This document shows, in pieces, positions 60,133 to 64,000 of a stretch of DNA of 64,000 nucleotides (its first letter is position 1; every line of letters starts with the position of its first letter). The notes beneath the pieces were generated by a model. It had not been told where the DNA came from, made no database searches, and saw only the letters and a list, made by a program, of their open reading frames with translations. Both the position numbers and the translations under genes were made by a program. Source of the DNA: Roseateles_B flavus (GTDB lineage: Bacteria > Pseudomonadota > Gammaproteobacteria > Burkholderiales > Burkholderiaceae_C); the NCBI RefSeq assembly GCF_039872765.1, contig NZ_JBDPZC010000002.1, positions 434,001-498,000 on the forward strand, given 5' to 3'.

Positions 60133-61008
60133 ATGCAAATCAACAAAGCCATTTTCCCTGTTGCGGGCCTCGGCACGCGTTTTCTCCCGGCAACAAAAGC
60201 GCAGCCGAAGGAAATGCTGCCGGTCGTGGACAAACCTTTGATCCAGTATGCGGTCGAAGAGGCCTATGCCGCGGGCATCCGCGAGATGATCTTTGTGACC
60301 GGCCGTCACAAGCGCCCCATCGAAGATCACTTCGACATGAGCTTCGAGCTGGAAGTCGGCCTGGAGCAGGCCGGCAAGCAGGAGCTGCTCGACGTCGTGC
60401 GAAGCGTCAAGCCCGATGACATGCAGTGCATCTATGTCCGCCAGGCGCAGGCCCTGGGCCTCGGCCATGCGGTGCTGTGCGGGCAGCGTCTGGTGGGCAA
60501 CGAACCCTTCGCCGTGCTGCTGGCGGACGACCTGATGGTCGGCCCCGACGAAGGCCATCCCGTGCTCAAGCAGATGGTCGAGCAGTTCAGCGAATGGCGC
60601 GCCTCCATCCTTGCCGTGCAGGAAGTCCCTGCTGAGCACACCCGGCGCTACGGCATCGTGGCCGGCGCCCCGGTGAGCGACAAGCTGGTGGACGTCCAGC
60701 GCATCGTCGAGAAGCCCGCGCCCGAGGTCGCGCCTTCGCGCCTGGGCGTGGCGGGGCGCTACATCCTCACGCCGGGTGTCTTTCTCGAGATCGCCAGCCA
60801 GCCGCGCGGCGTGGGTGGCGAGATCCAGCTGACGGACGGCATCGCCGGCCTGCTGCGTCGCGAGAAGGTCTTTGCCTATCGTTACGAGGGCAAGCGCTAT
60901 GACTGCGGCTCCAAGGAAGGCTTTCTGCAGGCCAATGTGGAACTGGCCCTGGCGCATCCCGCGCTGGGCCCCGGATTCCGCGAGTACCTGAAGTCGCTCG
61001 ACGTCTGA
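60133..61008 (+). CDS. galU: UTP-glucose-1-phosphate uridylyltransferase
   Basis: The 291-aa enzyme makes UDP-glucose from UTP and glucose-1-phosphate for polysaccharide and envelope synthesis. The signature GLGTRFLPATKAQPKEMLPV lies near the N-terminus, and further family motifs are YGIVAG and VEKPAPEVAPS. It has the usual length. It is followed by a strong two-way terminator. Confidence 0.95.
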   Translation: MQINKAIFPVAGLGTRFLPATKAQPKEMLPVVDKPLIQYAVEEAYAAGIREMIFVTGRHKRPIEDHFDMSFELEVGLEQAGKQELLDVVRSVKPDDMQCIYVRQAQALGLGHAVLCGQRLVGNEPFAVLLADDLMVGPDEGHPVLKQMVEQFSEWRASILAVQEVPAEHTRRYGIVAGAPVSDKLVDVQRIVEKPAPEVAPSRLGVAGRYILTPGVFLEIASQPRGVGGEIQLTDGIAGLLRREKVFAYRYEGKRYDCGSKEGFLQANVELALAHPALGPGFREYLKSLDV

Positions 61009-61030
61009 GCGAGCCCGGCCGGACACAAGC

Positions 61031-61070
61031 AAAAGGCCTGCGGACTCGGCGAGAGTCGGCAGGCCTTCTT
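61031..61070. terminator. Bidirectional terminator between galU and tusA
   Basis: AAGGCCTGC and GCAGGCCTT (61033-61041 and 61059-61067) enclose an inner GACTC/GAGTC stem, with A on one side and T on the other. It can serve both convergent genes. Confidence 0.85.
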
Positions 61071-61085
61071 GCAGAGGCGGGCGGC

Positions 61086-61313
61086 TCAGCGCCGCTTCAG
61101 CACGTGGACGAACTCCTCGCCGGACTGGCTCTGCGCCACCAGCTCGTTGCCGGTCTGGCGGGCGAAGGCCTGGAAGTCTCGGGTGGAGCCCGGGTCCGTG
61201 GCCACGACCTTCAGCAGCTGGCCGCTCTGCATCTCCGCCAGGGCCTTCTTGGCCTTGAGGATGGGCAGGGGGCAGTGAAGGCCGCGGGTGTCGAGTTCCT
61301 TATGGATGTCCAT
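61086..61313 (-). CDS. TusA-family sulfurtransferase
   Basis: This 75-aa protein has the TusA fold, with LDTRGLHCPLPILKAKKAL carrying the CPxP active Cys at residue 14. TusA proteins pass sulfur for tRNA thiolation or other uses. Its gene follows cysM on the same strand by about 80 bases, and the two fit together in sulfur metabolism. Whether it is the housekeeping TusA or a paralogue cannot be told from this window. Confidence 0.9.
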   Translation of the reverse strand: MDIHKELDTRGLHCPLPILKAKKALAEMQSGQLLKVVATDPGSTRDFQAFARQTGNELVAQSQSGEEFVHVLKRR

Positions 61314-61390
61314 GTGCGTCTCTTTCCTGGACGGGATTCTAGGGCCGGTTCACACAACGCAGACCCGGGCCTTCATTGGGTGCACAGCCC

Positions 61391-62302
61391 CTAGGCAGGG
61401 AAGACGCCGGTGGACAGGTAGCGATCACCGCGATCGCAGACCACGAAGACCAGGGTCGCGTTGCTGAGGGTGCGCGCCAGCTGCAGAGCCACCCAGCAGG
61501 CGCCGGCCGCGGAGATGCCGGCGAAGAGCCCCTCCTCGCGGGCCAGGCGGCGGGCCATGTCCTCGGCGTCGCTCTGGCTGACCTGCACCAGCTCGTCGAC
61601 CTGCTCAGGGTGATAGATCCGGGGCATGTAGGCCTCCGGCCACTTGCGGATGCCGGGGATGCGCGAGCCCTCGGCCGGCTGGGCGCCCACGATGCGTACC
61701 GCCGGGTTCTTCTCCTTCAGGAAGCGCGAGGTGCCGGTGATGGTGCCGGTCGTGCCCATGGCGCTGACGAAGTGGGTGATCTCGCCGCCGGTGTCACGCC
61801 AGATCTCGGGGCCGGTGGTCTCGTAGTGGATGCGCGAGTTGTCCTCGTTGGCGAACTGGTCCAGCACGCGGCCGCGGCCGTCACGCTGCATCTGCTCGGC
61901 CAGGTCGCGGGCGTATTCCATGCCGCCGGAGCGCGGCGTGAGGATGAGCTCGGCGCCGAAAGCCTTCATGGTCTGGGCCCGCTCGATGGAGAGGTCCTCC
62001 GGCATGATCAGCACCATGCGGTAGCCGCGCATGGCGGCGGCCATGGCCAGGGCGATGCCGGTGTTGCCCGAGGTGGCCTCGATGAGGGTGTCACCAGGCT
62101 TGATCTCGCCGCGCTCCTCGGCCCGGCGGATCATGCTGATGGCAGGGCGGTCCTTGACCGAGCCGGCAGGGTTGTTGCCCTCCAGCTTGCCCAGCAGCAC
62201 GTTGCCGCGGGCGGCCAGCTCCGGCCCCAGGATGCGTTGCAGACGCACCAGCGGCGTATTGCCGATCACGTCCTCCAGACTCGGGTACTGTTTTGTGCTC
62301 AT
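61391..62302 (-). CDS. cysM: Cysteine synthase B
   Basis: The 303-aa PLP enzyme makes cysteine from O-acetylserine and sulfide or thiosulfate. The PLP Lys lies in NPAGSVKDRPA, the substrate loop is EATSGNTGIA, and the phosphate-binding part is GTTGTITG. The GAQPAEGSRIPGIRKW region matches CysM better than CysK. The start ATG at 62302 gives the usual N-terminus. Confidence 0.94.
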   Translation of the reverse strand: MSTKQYPSLEDVIGNTPLVRLQRILGPELAARGNVLLGKLEGNNPAGSVKDRPAISMIRRAEERGEIKPGDTLIEATSGNTGIALAMAAAMRGYRMVLIMPEDLSIERAQTMKAFGAELILTPRSGGMEYARDLAEQMQRDGRGRVLDQFANEDNSRIHYETTGPEIWRDTGGEITHFVSAMGTTGTITGTSRFLKEKNPAVRIVGAQPAEGSRIPGIRKWPEAYMPRIYHPEQVDELVQVSQSDAEDMARRLAREEGLFAGISAAGACWVALQLARTLSNATLVFVVCDRGDRYLSTGVFPA

Positions 62303-62369
62303 GGCGGTGATTGTCCACCAGGGCGCCCGCCCTTCGCGGTCACGGGGCCTTGCGACCTCTCTGGCACAT

Positions 62370-62385
62370 GGGGTCGGGTCTTGCC
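62370..62385 (+). repeat. Dispersed intergenic motif, copy 5
   Basis: GGGGTCGGGTCTTGCC, identical to 37791-37806, lies upstream of cysM and the tRNA gene. A partial inverted copy (CAAGACCTGACAC) is at about 62691. Confidence 0.6.
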
Positions 62386-62463
62386 CGCGCCTGCTCCGGC
62401 AGCGCGAGCCGGAGGCGCCGCCAAAGCCATGTCATAATCCGCCCCTCGCGCACAGCGCCGATG

Positions 62464-62548
62464 GCCCGGATGGCGAAATCGGTAGACGCAGGGGACTCAA
62501 AATCCCCCGCCGCAAGGCGTGTCGGTTCGAGTCCGACTCCGGGCACCA
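62464..62548 (+). tRNA. tRNA-Leu (anticodon CAA)
   Basis: The 85-base gene has the acceptor stem GCCCGGA/TCCGGGC, a D-arm with GGTAGACGC, an anticodon stem GGGGA/TCCCC with loop CTCAAAA (anticodon CAA), a long variable arm, and the T-loop GGTTCGAGTCC. CCA is encoded. The long variable arm and anticodon agree on leucine. Confidence 0.96.
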
Positions 62549-62578
62549 CGAAATACGCAATGGCTGCTGAACGCGAAG

Positions 62579-62604
62579 AAAACCACCGCACGGTGGTTTT
62601 TTCA
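62579..62604 (+). terminator. Terminator after tRNA-Leu
   Basis: AAACCACCG and CGGTGGTTT form a stem with a two-base loop followed by TTTC, about 30 bases after the tRNA. Confidence 0.85.
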
Positions 62605-62709
62605 TTTCCGCGCAGCCCCCGGCCGGAAGTCGCGCGGACGCATACACTCGCTGCGTCCAAGGCCGATGCCGGCCGTTCTGTCTCTCAGCGCAAGACCTGA
62701 CACACCGCC

Positions 62710-63288
62710 ATGCCCCAACTGCCCCCCATCACCAAGGCCTTCATGCTGGCTTGCGTGGGCTTCTTCTGCCTGTTCATCCTGGTGCCGGAATGGAAGCCCT
62801 GGCTGGCGCTGTGGCCCATCTCCAGCGGCAACTTCCTGCCCTGGCAGATGGTCACCTACGCCTTCCTGCATGGCGACGCCATGCACCTGTTCTTCAACAT
62901 GCTGGGCCTGTGGATGTTCGGATCGGAGCTGGAGCTGGTCTTCGGCCAACGCCGCTACCTGCAGCTGCTGGTGGCCTCCACGCTCAGTGCGGCGGCCATG
63001 CAGCTGCTGTTCACCTTCGCCATCGGCTCCTACGCGCCCACGGTGGGCGCCTCCGGCGCGCTCTTCGGCCTGCTGCTGGGTTTTGGCATGCTCTTCCCGG
63101 ACCGGGTCATCATGCCCCTGTTCCCCCCCATCCCCATGAAGGCCAAGGTCTTCGTGGCCCTCTTCGGCGCACTCGAGTTGCTGATGGGTCTCAGCGGCGC
63201 CAGCGGCGTTGCCCACTTCGCCCACCTGGGCGGCATGATCGGCGCCTGGCTGCTGATCCGGAACTGGCGCAGCGGCGGCCGCCGCTGA
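62710..63288 (+). CDS. Rhomboid-family intramembrane serine protease
   Basis: The 192-aa membrane protein has six hydrophobic segments. The rhomboid dyad is Ser in GASGALFG (about 113) and His in AHFAHLGG (about 171), and the conserved Asn is in HLFFNMLG. It has no cytosolic extra domain such as that of GlpG. It should cut membrane proteins inside the inner membrane. The substrate is unknown. It starts just after the tRNA and a partial copy of the dispersed motif. Confidence 0.92.
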   Translation: MPQLPPITKAFMLACVGFFCLFILVPEWKPWLALWPISSGNFLPWQMVTYAFLHGDAMHLFFNMLGLWMFGSELELVFGQRRYLQLLVASTLSAAAMQLLFTFAIGSYAPTVGASGALFGLLLGFGMLFPDRVIMPLFPPIPMKAKVFVALFGALELLMGLSGASGVAHFAHLGGMIGAWLLIRNWRSGGRR

Positions 63289-63306
63289 AGCCCGGGTCCC
63301 GGGGTC

Positions 63307-64000
63307 TCAGCGCCCCGCCAGCAGGCCCTCGCGCACGTCCGCATACCGCAGGCGCAGGCCCAGATCGCGCTTCATGCGTGCATTGAGCAGGCGGCGTGAT
63401 TCCGCCATGAAGCTCAGCTGCATCGGCGACATCTGCACCTGCGCCTGGGCCCGGCTGATGCGTGGCGGCCTGGGCAGCCCGCAGAGATCGGCCGCCAGGT
63501 CGAAGTACTCGCCCATGCGCAGCTGGGTGTCGTCGCAGACATTGAAGCAGCGCCCCGCCGGCGCCCGCAGCAGCGCGCGCACGCAGACCCGCGCCAGGTC
63601 GTCGGCGTGGATGTGGTTGGTGTAGACGTCGTCCGGCGCCTCCAGCACCGGCGTGCCGCGCGCCAGGCGCTCGCGCGGATGCCCGCCCTCGCGGTCCCAG
63701 GCATAGATGCCCGGCACGCGCAGCACGCTCACATGCGCCCCGGTCTCGCGCCCGAAGCGGCGCAGGGCCTGCTCGGCATCGACACGGCGGTGTGCGCGAT
63801 CGGAGCGCGGCTGCAGCGGGGCGGTCTCGTCCAGCCACGCGCCCTGGGCATCGCCGTAGACGCCCGTGGTGCTGGCGTAGACCAGCACCTGCGGCGGCGT
63901 CGCACGGCGCAGCGCCTGCAGCAGGCGGCGGGTCCGCAGGTCCTGCGCGCCGCTGGCCTGTGGCGGCGCCAGGTGCAGCACGTGGGTGGCCAGGCCGGCC
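63307..64000 (-). CDS. NAD-dependent epimerase/dehydratase-like (extended SDR) protein, 5' part cut by window edge
   Basis: About 230 residues are seen; the N-terminal Rossmann start is beyond the window. The part present includes VYASTTGVYGDAQG, with the Tyr expected for SDR catalysis altered or shifted (the usual YxxxK is not evident; the segment reads SDRAHRRVDAE). It also has LRVPGIYAWDREG and NHIHADDLARVC. This pattern is typical of the SDR proteins near Burkholderiales core genes annotated as epimerase or YeeZ-like. It ends 18 bases after the rhomboid stop, in convergent order. Confidence 0.8.
   Translation of the reverse strand, partial: AGLATHVLHLAPPQASGAQDLRTRRLLQALRRATPPQVLVYASTTGVYGDAQGAWLDETAPLQPRSDRAHRRVDAEQALRRFGRETGAHVSVLRVPGIYAWDREGGHPRERLARGTPVLEAPDDVYTNHIHADDLARVCVRALLRAPAGRCFNVCDDTQLRMGEYFDLAADLCGLPRPPRISRAQAQVQMSPMQLSFMAESRRLLNARMKRDLGLRLRYADVREGLLAGR

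Overview
The window is high-GC, densely packed DNA from a betaproteobacterium, most likely Burkholderiales of the Sphaerotilaceae type (Roseateles, Mitsuaria, Rubrivivax and relatives). This rests on codon bias, gene content (ROXA-like cupin, PEP-CTERM TPR protein PrsT, CysM, class 2 GuaC, FeoAB with a betaproteobacterial-style Fur site) and the look of the proteins. The genus is inferred, not proven. I saw no rRNA, CRISPR array, prophage or plasmid functions.

Layout. 1-2.9 kb: a small lipoprotein, an unknown 175-aa protein, a ribosomal-oxygenase-type cupin, and a divergent SlyD-type isomerase. 3.0-20.6 kb: a stand-alone SARP/BTAD regulator followed by a tight operon of 11 co-directional genes. 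It encodes a 1415-aa protein with three protease-like modules, a subtilase without a signal peptide, small proteins resembling trypsin-co-occurring domains, four paralogues of a family I do not recognise, and three further unknown proteins. Directly upstream of the operon lie four GTGATG heptamers at an exact 11-bp period, the spacing that SARP regulators use. This is the best candidate for an undescribed system here. 20.6-23.6 kb: an island that looks like integron cassettes without an integrase. Two minus-strand genes (SnoaL-like and HNH-like) each have inverted attC core sites at both ends, and a decayed IS1111-type transposase lies between them.

23.6-34.9 kb, minus strand: a GreA/GreB-like protein, dut, coaBC, trmB, then a complete nucleoside uptake and salvage operon transcribed as BMP binding protein, ABC ATPase, two permeases, cdd, purine nucleoside phosphorylase, deoC, deoA. 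35.3-37.6 kb: feoA-feoB behind a probable Fur box. 37.9-43.1 kb: a periplasmic unknown, PrsT and exonuclease I. 43.2-50.4 kb: an S9 peptidase, PBP1A, an S41-like peptidase and a KAS III-like synthase. 50.4-58.9 kb: guaC behind a possible promoter-proximal terminator, an OafA-type acyltransferase with SGNH domain, a CocE/NonD hydrolase, and valS. 59.1-64 kb: a 2-hydroxyacid dehydrogenase homologue lacking its catalytic Arg and His, galU, tusA, cysM, tRNA-Leu(CAA), a rhomboid protease, and an NAD-dependent epimerase-like gene cut by the window edge.

How the genes fit together. The nucleoside operon joins import to deamination and phosphorolysis, so bases, ribose-1-phosphate and deoxyribose-phosphate enter central metabolism; guaC is a separate purine-salvage gene. 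The SARP operon products lack signal peptides and obvious membrane segments, so it is most simply a cytoplasmic, regulator-controlled protease system whose four paralogues may be partners, substrates or structural subunits.
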